From Calonectria ilicicola (taxonomy: Eukaryota > Ascomycota > Sordariomycetes > Hypocreales > Nectriaceae), in assembly GCA_020809705.1 (NCBI GenBank), contig CP085828.1:7006001-7070000 (forward strand): a stretch of DNA of 64,000 bases. The letters are read 5' to 3'. Position 1 is the first letter of the stretch. Each line of letters starts with the position of its first letter. The notes beneath the pieces were generated by a model that was given only the letters and a program-made list of their open reading frames with translations, was not told the origin of the DNA and ran no database searches. Position numbers and translations under genes: made by a program. Positions 44,221 through 54,966 of the stretch are shown in pieces.

Positions 44221-47200
44221 ATGAATGGGACCTCAAATTATGGCCAGATCGATGCTCGCAATGGCAATGCCTTTGCTGGCAACAGTTTTTCCGGTGGAAC
44301 TCAAATTTTTCACTCGCAGCCTGATTTACACCGGCAGGCTCGCAAGGAAAAAGCCCTCAAGGCTCTCTTCACCTCCTTCCGAGACAGAAAAGACAGGAAT
44401 CCAGATCGTGTCCTAGGTACTTGCAACTGGTTTGTAAGTCACAGGTTGTTTAAACAGTGGAAAGAGAGCGATTCGTCATGTATGCTCTGGGTGTCTGCAG
44501 ATCCTGGGTGTGGGAAGTCTGTTTTGGCCAAATATCTCGTCGACTCTATACTTCCTTCTACAGAGACCAGAACAACCTGTTATTTCTTTTTCAAAAACGA
44601 CTTTGAGGACCAAAGAAGTTCCAATAGTGCTCTCTGTTGCATCTTATACCAACTTTTTAGACAAAGAGATGCCCTTTTCTCGAATAAGATCGCTGAGCGA
44701 TTTGAGGTTGAAGAATCTCTTACCGAATCCTTTAGTGGGCTTTGGGATGTCCTGCTTACAGCGGCAAATGATAACAATGTTGATGATGAGATAGTCTGCA
44801 TACTTGACGCATTTGACGAATGTGAAGATCAAGGACAATCTGAACTTGCCCGTGCCTTGTGCAGCTTTTATCGCGGTCCGAGGAATAAGGATAATTTAAA
44901 ATTTCTCTTAACAAGTCGACTCTACGGAAAAGTCAGACGGGGCTTTCAACCTTTGAATATGCCAGGTCTGCCTGTTATTCATCTTAGCGGAGAAAGCAAA
45001 GAGGAGGTATTTAAAATAGCCGGAGAAATTAATGTTTTTATAAAAGCTAGAGTTGAGAGCATCAAGCAGATCCTAAGACTTAATCCAGACGAAGTAGCGC
45101 TACTTCTGGATAAGCTTTGTCGCCACCCTAATCGGACATATTTGTGGGTATATCTTACCTTGGACCTGGTGCAGAGCGATATCGATATTGATAAGATCGG
45201 GATACAAAAAGCCACTTCACAGATCCCACAAACAGTTGATGAGGCTTATGAGAAGATTCTAGCAAAGAGCTGCAATCTTGAGGAGTCTAGGAGATTGTTG
45301 CATATCATTGTTGCTGCAGCACGTCCCTTGACTTTGACGGAAATGGCCCTGGCATTAGCGCTGCGACAGAATCACACGTCCTCCAAAAATATTCCTGTCA
45401 AGTCAGAGGAGCGTTTTCACGAATATGTAAGAGATCTGTGTGGCCTCTTCGTCATTGTGATAGATAAAAAGATATATCTACTTCACCAGACCGCAAAAGA
45501 ATTTTTGGTTCAAAAAAGCGCAGCTCACGAAAATCTACTAAGCTGGGCTCTACCTAACTGGATTTGGTCGGGCAATACTAATAACCTGAAATGGAAATCC
45601 TCACTCAAGCCACAAGAGTCTCACCGTATCCTTTTGGAGATTTGCATGTGGTACCTTCTTTGTACAGAGTTCGAGACCGAGTATCTCAACTAGGACATGC
45701 CATTATCCCCATATCTACACAAACACGTTTTCCTTGACTACTCTGCAAAGTACTGGGCGACACATTTCCGAATTTCAGGGATAAGAGATTCCAGGATAAT
45801 AAGCTTGCTATTGGGGATCTGCGATGCAGATTCCCTTCGTTGCAAGACTTGGCTTAGAGCCTACTGGGAAAATGCACACAGGAGCAAGCCTCAGGGCTTC
45901 ACGACGCTTATGATCGCCTCCTATTTCGGGCTTGCGCCAATGGTGGAACTTTTACTGGGCGAAAGCAGCGCTGAAATAAACAATAGGGACAATAAATACC
46001 ATCGATCAGCCCTTTCTTGGGCTTCAGGTAATGGATTCGATAATGTCGTGGAGTTGCTGGTCCATCCCCCTAGACGTATTTTTTGGGGATTTATTCGCCT
46101 GTCGCCGATAGCGGGTGCTGATGTAGAGATGAGGGATAAGCGTCGTCGAACACCACTATTATATGCCGCTTTAAATGGCCACGAGGCCGTTGTCAGAGTT
46201 CTGGTTAACGCAGGAGCTCAAGCTGGCGCAGTGGACGATATTATGGGGACTCCAATATCATATGCCCAATGCAACGGGCGGACAGCTGTGTTTAGCCTAT
46301 TGTTGAAAGAGGGGACTCGAGTCGCTTCGATGGATGAGATCGCTCAAAAACTCCTCTTGTCCGCCGCTACAAAAGGCGATGAGGCTATTGTGAAACTCTT
46401 GCTCGACAATGGTAAAGTCAATCCTAACTTGAGAGATGCACATGGCGAGACTCCACTGTTGGAAGCCGCTATAAATGGTCATGAATCCGTGGTGAAAGTA
46501 CTGCTTGAGAGCGGTGATGTGGATGTTAACTTGAAAGATGACATTGGTAGCACTCCATTGGTATGGGCGGCCGAAAATGGCCACAAGGCTGTGGTTAAGC
46601 TATTACTTGAAAGCGGCAAAGTTAGTGGCGAAACCAAACTATCGTGGGCTGCTAAGAGAAGCAAAGTCGATTGCCGTTCAATGCTTTCGTGGGCTGCTCA
46701 GAACGGTTATGGTGATATTGTTGCCCTATTGCTTGCGAGTACCAATATTCACAACGATCCAAGAGATAAATTCGGTTGGCTGCCGCTACTCTTGGCTACA
46801 AAAAATGGCCACAAGGCCATCACTGAGCTTTTGCTCAGGAGTAGCAAAGTGGATGCTAATTTAGCGCTGTCATGGGATCCTCACAACGGCTATAAATCCA
46901 CGATAAAATTACTACTTGAGAGTGACGAGACTGATGCTAATTTTAAAGACGAATCTGGCAGGATTCTGTTGTCATTAAATACATCAAACGACCATGAATC
47001 TTTTCGCAATATAATGCTCAGAAGTGGAAAATTCGATACTGAATCGATGTTATCGTTCGTAGCTGAGAGCAACAACATCGATGATGACTTGAAGTTATGG
47101 TGGGCCGTTGAGAAAGGTTATGAGTCTACAATAGAGCCTTTACTCGATATTGAAAATGTCAATGCGAACTTAAAGGATAAGTGCGGTCGAACACCGCTGT

Positions 47201-47601
47201 CTTGGGCGTCGTCATGTGGCTACGACAATATAGTCAGGTTATTTCTTGACAGCAGGAAGGTCAATGTTGACTCGAAAGATCAAATCGGCCAGACACCGCT
47301 ATCACAGGCTTCTTTATACGGACATGTGTCTGTGGTTGAATTGTTACTTAATAGTGGCAAAGTTGATGTCAACTCGAAAGATAATAATGGCCGAACGCCA
47401 CTTTCGTTGGCTGCTGAGAATGGCCACGAGGCTGTGGTTTACATCTTGCTGAATTTCAACAATGTTAAAGCCAACTTGAAAGATGTGCGTGACAGAACAC
47501 CGCTATCTTGGGCCACAATAAGGGGCCACAGGGCTGTTATCAAGCGACTGCTTGAACTTGAGTGGGGAAGTAAATTCGATACTATCTCGAAGTACAACTA
47601 A
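44221..47601 (+). pseudogene. NACHT-ankyrin NLR gene interrupted by one TAG
   Basis: One frame runs from the ATG at 44221 to the TAA at 47599 except for a TAG at 45691-45693. The first part has a possible amyloid motif at residues 5-26 (NYGQIDARNGNAFAGNSF), a P-loop ADPGCGKS (Ser 100), a Walker B VCILDAFDEC (about 192-201), FLLTSRLYGKV as sensor region, and LLHQTAKEFLV in the helical domain. After the TAG comes FLDYSAKYWATHFR, which fungal NACHT proteins carry just before their repeats, then more than a dozen ankyrin repeats (NGRTPLSLAAENGHEAVV type), several worn. Fungal NLRs govern non-self recognition and cell death. No in-frame splice removes the stop. A CAG to TAG change would explain it. 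Readthrough or a two-part protein is less likely. Confidence 0.75.
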
Positions 47602-48040
47602 GAATCAGAGAGAACTGAAATCATATGGGTCTATTTGGACTTTAATATCCATTCAAAAGAACAGATGAATATTGCTATTATTACTTGCGGGAGCTTTAGT
47701 CATTTTATTTATGATATTCTTCGGGACATTTTGCGCAAAAGTCATGGGGAACAGGGCCATCATGCGTCATAATAGCTTCTGTATATATATCTGGGGTATT
47801 AATTGACACTATTACATTGTATTCTCTTTGAGTTGGATAGATAGGCATTTAGTGCAATATGAAGACTAGCTCTTGATAATGCTATCCTACCTCTCACCGC
47901 TCACGATGCAAAAGATTGCAATCATTCCGCCTATCCCTTTACCTCCCCTTGGCGGCACCTGTAGTACGTGTTACCGGACTCCATCCCAAGTACCAATACA
48001 TCTCGAAGCTTTATAGACTTGACCACAAGGGAAATGTAGC
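47602..48040. other. Intergenic
   Basis: AT-rich spacer between the NLR gene and the 5S gene. It includes the 5S upstream element TTTATAGAC near 48010-48017, about 25-30 bp before the transcript start, as in other filamentous fungi with dispersed 5S genes. Confidence 0.5.
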
Positions 48041-48159
48041 ACATACGACCATAGCTCTTAGAAAATACGGGATCCCGTCCGCTCTCCCATAGTCAAGCTG
48101 AGAAGCGGTGAATTAGTACTCGGGTCGGTGACGACCGGGGAATCCTCGCTGTTGTATGT
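48041..48159 (+). rRNA. 5S ribosomal RNA
   Basis: 119 nt that begin ACATACGACC and end GTTGTATGT, so the two ends pair as the 5S helix I stem. Inside are the conserved GGGATCCCGTCCGCTCTCCC block, GTCAAGC, TTAGTACT and GGGTCGGTGACGACC, the latter two being loop E and helix IV/V regions. A TATA-like box stands upstream and a run of Ts follows directly as an RNA polymerase III terminator. Single 5S genes scattered among protein genes are usual in filamentous ascomycetes. Confidence 0.92.
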
Positions 48160-48166
48160 TTTTTGG
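48160..48166 (+). terminator. Pol III terminator of the 5S gene
   Basis: A run of Ts immediately after the 5S 3' end, the standard RNA polymerase III stop signal. Confidence 0.7.
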
Positions 48167-49755
48167 TCTCCATTCCATATTTTTTGTGTTTGACTATGAC
48201 CGTGTCAGGCATCGATGTAGCTAGATAAGGACCGTCCACTCCTCCTTTTTTTTTTTTTTTTTTTTTGAGAGCACCAATCATAATTTGTGCTTCTATTGTA
48301 TGGATTAACTAGGTGAAGACTCAATTGCTTGGTCTAGTGATCAGTGGAGGTCCACGTCGATTGGGAATAGAAATTGTGGTTCAGTTGAAGTGGATCCCAT
48401 ACAACAACATCTTAGGAGAGTCTCAGTCTCTGTAGTTGTCTTTCAGTATTCTCAAGAGCTTTGCTTTTTTCTCTTCCATTTCTTTTTTTTCCCAAAGAGA
48501 ACACGGTGTGCTAGACACAGGTTGGGAGGGACTTGAATGGTGGCTCAACTGCGCTGACTCGATTCGCTGTCATCCAATTGTAAGAAACATGTGTATTGTG
48601 ATCAGCTACGTAGGGTAGGTTGCTACCCAATTGTGTACACAAATCGACGAGTGGCACACACCAGTGGCGTGAGTAAATTCCTTCGAGTCACTGGACAACA
48701 CAATGCATTGTTCTCGTTCAGCCCTTTATTAATGACGGGCTGGTGGCGGGCGATACGGAATTCGCCACTGGAACAACATGTTTGTGCGCGTGGGGTATAT
48801 TAATTCACAGACGAGGAATAACCGGGTGCGCCAATCCCATTTGAATCGTGATTTGCCCACTTATTGGTGGTCATGGGGTCATCGCACAAGTGGGAGGGAA
48901 CGCACACAACAGGCAGGCAGTGGGTAATTTAAGTAAGTGAGTAAGTAAAGTGCACGCTGATGCAAGCTGTCAGTTGAGTGAATGTGAGTGGAAATATATG
49001 CACGACACAACACGACATGCCATGACATGACATGACAAAGAACAGGACCGGACTCGGGTCCTTAATTCTGCCCCAAGCCCGGGCAGCCTTGCCGCCTGGA
49101 CACACCTGTTAAGCCCTTGCAATTAATTTAGCGACACACTCAGCAGCAAACGCTCAGCGGGGTAAAATGGGTAATAATGGGTAATGGCAGGCCAGGGCCC
49201 TGGCGCGGCAGCCTTGCAGCTGGCCGAGATGCGGCGGCGACAACGACCAAGACCCGCAGCCGAAATGGCTGATTCTGCCTCTCTTCACATCACCCAAACC
49301 GCGCCGCTCCCTCCGTCTCTCTCTCTCTCTCTCTCTCTCTTTCGCTCTCTCACGACAAGGCCGTCGCCATTACATTCCCCAACGAAAACCACGCGTCCGC
49401 GAGCCCGAGCCCACATCGATATCGACATACCGATTACCGACAACCAATACACGTAACCACCTCATTTTACCCACAGCCTCGGGTATCCTTCACGACCTCT
49501 TCCTCTTCCTCTTCCTCCTCCTCCTCCTCCCCCCTCGCTCCTCAGCCGCAACGCTGCCTGGGCTGGATCCACGACAGCGTTTACCCATCGTCAGCTTCCT
49601 CGACGCCGCCTGGCTGCCTGAAAAGAGACAGCCAGCGCGGTCCGACTCTCCTCTCGACTGCTGAGCCTTGAACCCTTCTATTACCATCGCCACGCCCCCC
49701 CAAACCAACCAACCAACCTACCTCGCCCTCTCCCACTCCCACTCCGAAAAAAAAC
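48167..49755. other. Intergenic with poly-T and CT tracts
   Basis: 1.6 kb. It contains a long poly-T run near 48246-48266, ACATGACATGACA-like repeats near 49015-49035, a CT run at 49316-49340 and CTTCCT/CCT repeats near 49498-49530. From 49.3 kb it looks like the leader of the RING gene. No gene is supported. Confidence 0.45.
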
Positions 49756-50943
49756 ATGGCATCCTCCCGCGAAGAATCCCTGTTTGTCGAAGACGATGAT
49801 GATATTGTTGAAATCATCACAAACTCGAGAAACGCACCGCGCCCGCATGCAAATGCACATGCAACCACAAACGTAAACGCCGCCGCTGCTGCAGGGAGTC
49901 TAATTCTGCCCATGCCCGAGGGCCAGACGCGCCCGTCAGGCTTCAACACGACACAGCCCGCCGTCGAGCCTTGGGCCCAGGTTATTGACCTAACGGAAGA
50001 GCCCGACTCCCCCGTCCACGAGCGCCGCTCGATGTCGTACGCCCGCAGCAGCAGACAGCCCAGCCGCAACCCTCGCAGGACAAACTCGCAGCGCATATCG
50101 CCCCCCAGCTTGGCACGCAGCGACAGCACCTTCTTTCCCGCCACCACCGGCATCATCGACCTCACGGCCGACTCGCCCGACGAGCTGCGGCCCTCAGACT
50201 CGACGCGCAGCCGGACTGCCCACCACCACCGGGTCCGCCCCCACCCCGATGAGTTGATAGAGCTCGAGTTCATCAGCTCCGTGCCCCGTACGCGACCTGT
50301 CCAGACCTTCGCCATCGGCCTAACCAGGAGGTTAGCCGGTATCCTCGGTGCCGATATCGACATCCTCAGCTTCCCGACTCCCCAGCTCGACGTGTCAAGA
50401 AACGCCTTTGCAACTCGTCCCCCCAGCCCGAAGCCGCCTATGGAGCCCATACCCCCAACCCGGGATGGCTTCACCCGCAACACCTGTGCCGACCCGGAGA
50501 AGGAGTCGGACTCGATTGTTATTTGCCCTGCTTGTAACGAGGAACTGGCATATGATCCCACAGGTCCAGTCCATACCTCTCCCAGCGGAGGCAAGAAGCG
50601 CAAGCGGGCACCTGGAGAGCACCACTTTTGGGCCTTGAAGAAGTGTGGCCATGTATGCACAACCCCATATCAGATAGAGAAGAGATATATACCTTTTTTT
50701 ATTCCTATCTCTCTCTCTCTGTCTCTCCCTTTTCACTCAATGCTGATCAAATAATCCCAGGTGTATTGTGCAGATTGTTTCGAGAACCGTAGGCCTACAA
50801 AAGGAAACCAAGAGGGCGTGGGTTTCCGTGCCCCCGAAGGGAAAATCCCATATAATGCCCCAGCCGGCGAGCTGAAATGTGCCGTCGAAGGCTGTGAAAC
50901 AAAGGTTTCCGCAAAGGGCGAGTGGGTGGGCATCTTCTTGTAA
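49756..50943 (+). CDS. RING-finger protein with SUMO-interacting motifs, two exons
   Basis: Exons 49756-50652 and 50761-50943 join through a 108-nt intron (donor GTATGC, acceptor CCCAG), giving 359 residues. The intron lies inside the RING, between the His and the next strand: ICPACNEEL, then KKCGH joined to VYCADCFENRR, then LKCAVEGCETKV. That spacing, C-x2-C...C-x-H-x2-C-x2-C...C-x4-C, is a C-terminal RING. The long disordered N-terminus has two hydrophobic-acidic motifs, QVIDLTEEPDSP and GIIDLTADSPDE, typical SUMO-interacting motifs, and DDDDIVEII may be a third. A KKRKR stretch suggests the nucleus. This layout fits SUMO-targeted ubiquitin ligases, which mark SUMO-modified proteins for removal; orthology to a named gene is not certain. 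Confidence 0.78.
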
Positions 50944-51627
50944 CACTGCTTTTCTATTCGGCGCTCGGCACGTCTTTATCAGAGGACATGAATGACGACT
51001 TGTATGAAGGGACTCGGGATACACAGGCGAAAGAGGCGCTATGGGATATATAATTTTTCTTGGTTCTACTTTGTTGAGTAAAAAAAAGGGGCTCCAACAA
51101 ATGGTATTGGGGTTTTTGCGGCACGGTATATGGCTCGGCCGGGCTTCTTCTTTTTGGGCAATGTTGGGCTTCTGTTTCTTTGGGAAGTGTTTTGTTCCCA
51201 AGCGAAAAGAACAGTCCCCTTTTCCCAGGTAAACTAGATGCGCACGTTCAAGCAGCGTTGCGGAGATGCTGTAACAAAAAAAGGGTTGACGGCTCTTTTT
51301 TTTTGCATTGTGTTTCATTCAGACGTCTCAATCGCTGATGGGGTGCATAATATGCAAGCTAATCAACTCGTCCTCGAGATTCGAGGAACAAGGTGAGAAA
51401 AAAAAAGATATTGACATGACATGATAACGCTGGTCCTTAATGCATCCTTCCCACTACCCCAAAAATACCACATGTAAACCAAACTCCTGATAACCGATAA
51501 GGGAAAAAAGAAGACCCTTCCATGCTGCTATGCCAGATGCTCTGTATCTGAAACAGTAAAAAACAGTTTAAAAGTAAGCATATTCGTCGTCAACAAGACC
51601 CTCTTAGTATGTATGTGTCGTATAATA
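50944..51627. other. Intergenic, convergent 3' ends
   Basis: 0.7-kb spacer between two converging genes. Open frames here are low-complexity shadows. No gene is supported. Confidence 0.4.
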
Positions 51628-53562
51628 TCATATCATGAGCTCAGACGCAATGTCGTCTAGCCAGTCTCCTCCGCCATAGTCCGTCTCTTGGGAAGCGCTG
51701 GGGGCTGGTGCTTTGCACACAGGCGCAGCGGGGGCACGCTGTTGCTGCGGCTGCTGCTGATTCTGATGCCGCGGTGCCGTATTTTCCTTGTTATTATTCT
51801 TGTTATTGATGTTTCCCTGTCTATGCATTAGGTTGCTCCGTGGGGAGCTTCGTGTTGGAACCTTTGCAGGCCCTGGTATAGTAGTAGTCTTGACTTGTAC
51901 TCGCGGTGGCGCGTTATCTCTTCTAGCTCCCACGACACTTGGTCGCGGGGCACAAGGTTTGGCATGGTGCGGTGGTCGTGGTGGCTGTTGTTGTTGTGGT
52001 TGCGGCGGTGGTGCTGATTTCGCTTTCGCTTTCGGCACTGGCTTGCCGCGCACAACGGTTGGATTCATTTTGGTGTTTTCAGGTTTCCTCTGCATCACGG
52101 GATTCTGTCTCGAGGCCATATGGTTCGGACCGTTTGGTCTAGACCCAGACCCAGGCGGTGGTCGAGAACTAGCTGCCGTCTTGGCCTGCTCCCGTCGCAG
52201 CCGAGCTTGAGCTTCCGCCTCCACTTCGGCGGCCTCCATGCGAGCTCGCTGACGCCGTTGCATCTGCTCTAGCGCGGCGGTGCGGCGACTACGCTGTAGC
52301 GCAATTGACATGAGTTCATGGGAGCCGGAAGACGTAAAGAAGCGTCGAGGAGGGGCCGGGGGTGAGTCCCACACAGGCTCTGGGAGCGAAGGTTCGGGCG
52401 GATCGGGCTCCTTCGGGGACTGCTTCTCAGGCTCTCGCCGAGGTTCGAGGGAGAGACCGAAGTCGTCATCGGCGAGGTCTTCTTCAAGTTCCCGTGCCTG
52501 CTGAGATGGTGAGGGGAAGAAGTCGTCAAAGTTAAAAAGAATAGCCTGTGTGCTGAGCGGAGGGGCCTGGCGGGGTGGCGAGGGTGAGGGTGAGGGCGAT
52601 GGACTGTTGCGGACTGGTTTGATCGTGCATGGTCTTGATGTTGAAAGGTTTGGCTGCATTGGTTCTGGTTGCGCTGGTCTTTGGAGGCCAAGGTCATGTT
52701 CGTATCTGGTCACAGGCCTTGGTTCTCTTTGAATCGTCGTTGTGGGTGCGGCGGCAGGTGGGCGGAGAACAGGTCGTTCATCTTGGTTGGGGGTTTGCAT
52801 GGATGCCCTCAAGACACTTGCTTCAACGTCTTCCAAGATTTCCAATGCGATGTCTTCTTCAAAGAAATCATCATCCAAGTCGTCCAGAATATCGTCAAAC
52901 ACCACCTTCTTCGTCTCTTTCCTCGTCTCTTCCTTCGTCTCCTCCTTCATCTCGCCCTCGTCTTTGCTGATCTCTGCTTCTTTCTGCCCCTCGCTTTGCT
53001 GTTCATCTTGTTTCTGTTCGTTTTCATTTCCCGTTTCCTTTTGCTCCACTCTTTCGTCGGGTTCCTCCGCCTCTTCCCCCTTCTCCTCCTCCTCAATAAT
53101 GCTGTCCAATTGAGGCGCTGGAACAGCAGGACAAGGAGTCTCTGGCTCGACAGTCCCCTTAGCCTCCTCCATCTGCTTCCCCTCTGCATCCCTCTTCTTC
53201 GAAGTGCCGTTACCTCGCACGAACCATGAAATCGTTTCCTGGCTCGGCCTGACGTTGACGAGCGGCAGTCCCTTCTTGCGCTTGGCGTCCCTCTCAGCCT
53301 GCTCCTTTTCCTTCTTCTTCTCCCTTGCCACTTTAGCCTTGGCGGCAGCCTTTTCCTTCTCAAACTCCTTGCGTATCTTCTCCTGCTCGACTCTCTCCTG
53401 TTTTATGCGCTCGGCGCGGGACAGCTTTGGCATGCGATTGGCTTCCTTGTAGGCCTTCTTGACCTGCTTGGACGTCATCGGGCGTGAGGCCTGCTGCGGC
53501 TCCGGGGAGCCATGGCGCGCCGGGTGCTGGGGGATGAGCGTAAACGTTCTCTGGGCGGGCAT
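51628..53562 (-). CDS. Basic coiled-coil and disordered protein, function unknown
   Basis: 644 residues in one frame from an ATG at 53562. Residues 30-100 are a highly charged helix rich in Lys, Glu and Arg (ERIKQERVEQEKIRKEFEKEK and onward), ending in KRKKGLPLVNVRPSQETISWFVRGNG, a short motif I associate with otherwise unnamed sordariomycete proteins. The middle is acidic and low in complexity (EEEEKGEEAEEPDERVEQKE, then DDILDDLDDDFFEED). The last third is rich in Pro, Gln, Ser and Asn, ending in GGDWLDDIASELMI, a small conserved-looking acidic-hydrophobic tail. A nuclear role is plausible but unproven. No enzyme motif is present. Confidence 0.68.
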   Translation of the reverse strand: MPAQRTFTLIPQHPARHGSPEPQQASRPMTSKQVKKAYKEANRMPKLSRAERIKQERVEQEKIRKEFEKEKAAAKAKVAREKKKEKEQAERDAKRKKGLPLVNVRPSQETISWFVRGNGTSKKRDAEGKQMEEAKGTVEPETPCPAVPAPQLDSIIEEEEKGEEAEEPDERVEQKETGNENEQKQDEQQSEGQKEAEISKDEGEMKEETKEETRKETKKVVFDDILDDLDDDFFEEDIALEILEDVEASVLRASMQTPNQDERPVLRPPAAAPTTTIQREPRPVTRYEHDLGLQRPAQPEPMQPNLSTSRPCTIKPVRNSPSPSPSPSPPRQAPPLSTQAILFNFDDFFPSPSQQARELEEDLADDDFGLSLEPRREPEKQSPKEPDPPEPSLPEPVWDSPPAPPRRFFTSSGSHELMSIALQRSRRTAALEQMQRRQRARMEAAEVEAEAQARLRREQAKTAASSRPPPGSGSRPNGPNHMASRQNPVMQRKPENTKMNPTVVRGKPVPKAKAKSAPPPQPQQQQPPRPPHHAKPCAPRPSVVGARRDNAPPRVQVKTTTIPGPAKVPTRSSPRSNLMHRQGNINNKNNNKENTAPRHQNQQQPQQQRAPAAPVCKAPAPSASQETDYGGGDWLDDIASELMI

Positions 53563-53908
53563 CGTAGCGGCGACATTGGGTCCGTCGTTCTAGGGGGTGG
53601 TCGTCGGGCGGGATATCTAGCAATATCTCCAGGCACCAAACTGTGGCATGGGACGTGTCGCGGGGTGGTTTGGGTTGACGCATGGACGCGCGAACCATAA
53701 ACGAGGTCACATGACCACCGTCAACAACAACAACCGCGTGTAAGAGCAACATGTCAGAAATTAGCACTGCAATTGGTTCCACGATCGGCTGCACTGAATG
53801 TTGATCTCTTTAGTTGTTTAATTGTTTAATTGTAATTGAGTTGAATTTGACAGAGGCGTCAAGCCCAGTTGAAAGTCCGCACTGCTGCTGCTCCACAACT
53901 CTATCTCT
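53563..53908. other. Intergenic
   Basis: 346-bp spacer between the start of the coiled-coil gene and the 3' end of the aldo/keto reductase gene. The open frame across 53360-53794 is a shadow. Confidence 0.45.
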
Positions 53909-54966
53909 CTACTTGTCGAGAGGCTCAACCGTGGGATCCCAGGCACAGGGGCTATAGTCATCCGTTGCGACATCTGCCACCTCCTCCTCGGTAAGCTCAA
54001 AGTCGTACAGCTGGGAATTCTCGAGGATGCGCGACGGCGTCACGCTCTTGATGAGCGGCACATAACCTCGCTGCAAGCTCCAGCGCAGAAGGATCTGGGC
54101 CTCCGACTTGCCGTACCTCTCGGCCAAGGCCTTGACCTTGGGTTCCCCGAAGCGCTGCCCGCGCACAATGGGGCAGTAGGCCTGGATCGCAACGTTGCGA
54201 TCACGACACCACTTCACAATGTCTGGCCGCGTAATCCATGGGTGGATCTCCCATTGTCCAACGGAGATAACGCCTCCCTTGCCCGCACCACCCCGCTCCT
54301 GCTCCAGCTCCCTGATGTGTTGCTCCAGTTCGTCAAGGTGCTGTACGCCATAGTTGGAGACTCCAATGGACCGCACCTTGCCAGCCTCGACACACTCGAC
54401 TAGGGCCTTCCATGCACCCTTGCGGTTCTCGCTGCCGCCATAGGGGGCGTGGATGAGGACGAGATCAAGGTAGTCAAGCTTGGTCTCGTCTAAGGCGATT
54501 TCAATCTGCTTCAAGGTGTTCTCATAGCACAGAGGAAACTTTGGCTTCAGAACCTTTGTCGTAAAGAAGACTTCGGATCGTGGAATTCCCGCAGCAGCAA
54601 TGCTTGCAGCGCTCGGGCCTTGGTTGCGATACGCGGAGGCGGAGTCGATCTGAAGACGTCAGCATTTCCGGGGTCAATAGCGGGGATTCGAGTGAGGGGG
54701 AGAAAAAAGGGCGCAGACATGACGATATCCAACTTTCAGGGCCTCTTTGCAGGCATCTTGTGCCTGTTCAGCCGGGCTGTTTTGCAGCGATTAGGGGTGT
54801 ATCATGTTTGGGCGCAGTTGGAGAACAAGCTTACGTTTGGTAAACCTAGATAGATTAGCAATGTAACACCCCACGCAAGCAGGAGACGTACGCCGAAACC
54901 CAGTCTGGGGATCGAGTGGCCCGAGTTGAGCTTCTGGACGGACTGGAGCGTGAGTGCGGATGCCAT
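53909..54966 (-). CDS. Aldo/keto reductase, four exons with an 11-nt exon 2
   Basis: Exons 54966-54892, 54845-54835, 54776-54719 and 54649-53909 give 294 residues; introns are 46, 58 and 69 nt. The tiny second exon supplies VYQ and part of a Thr, completing the family start IPRLGFG-VYQT. The NADPH-dependent catalytic tetrad is in place: Asp 50 and Tyr 55 in GYRHIDSASAYRNQ, Lys 80 in FFTTKVLKPK, and His 115 in DLVLIHAPYGG. RSIGVSNYGVQHLDEL and SVGQWEIHPW are further signatures, and the cofactor site near PLIKSVTPSRILEN ends the barrel. It reduces carbonyl compounds, substrate unknown. It lies next to the Dom34 gene with the same strand but 582 bp apart. Confidence 0.88.

Noticed and set aside
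45626..45778. Splicing around the NLR stop codon
   Set aside because: None of the donor/acceptor pairs tested removes the TAG while keeping frame and the conserved YWATHFR segment.
49184..49456. 90-codon frame upstream of the RING gene
   Set aside because: Encoded largely by a CT repeat and low-complexity Arg/Pro stretches; it lies in the probable leader.
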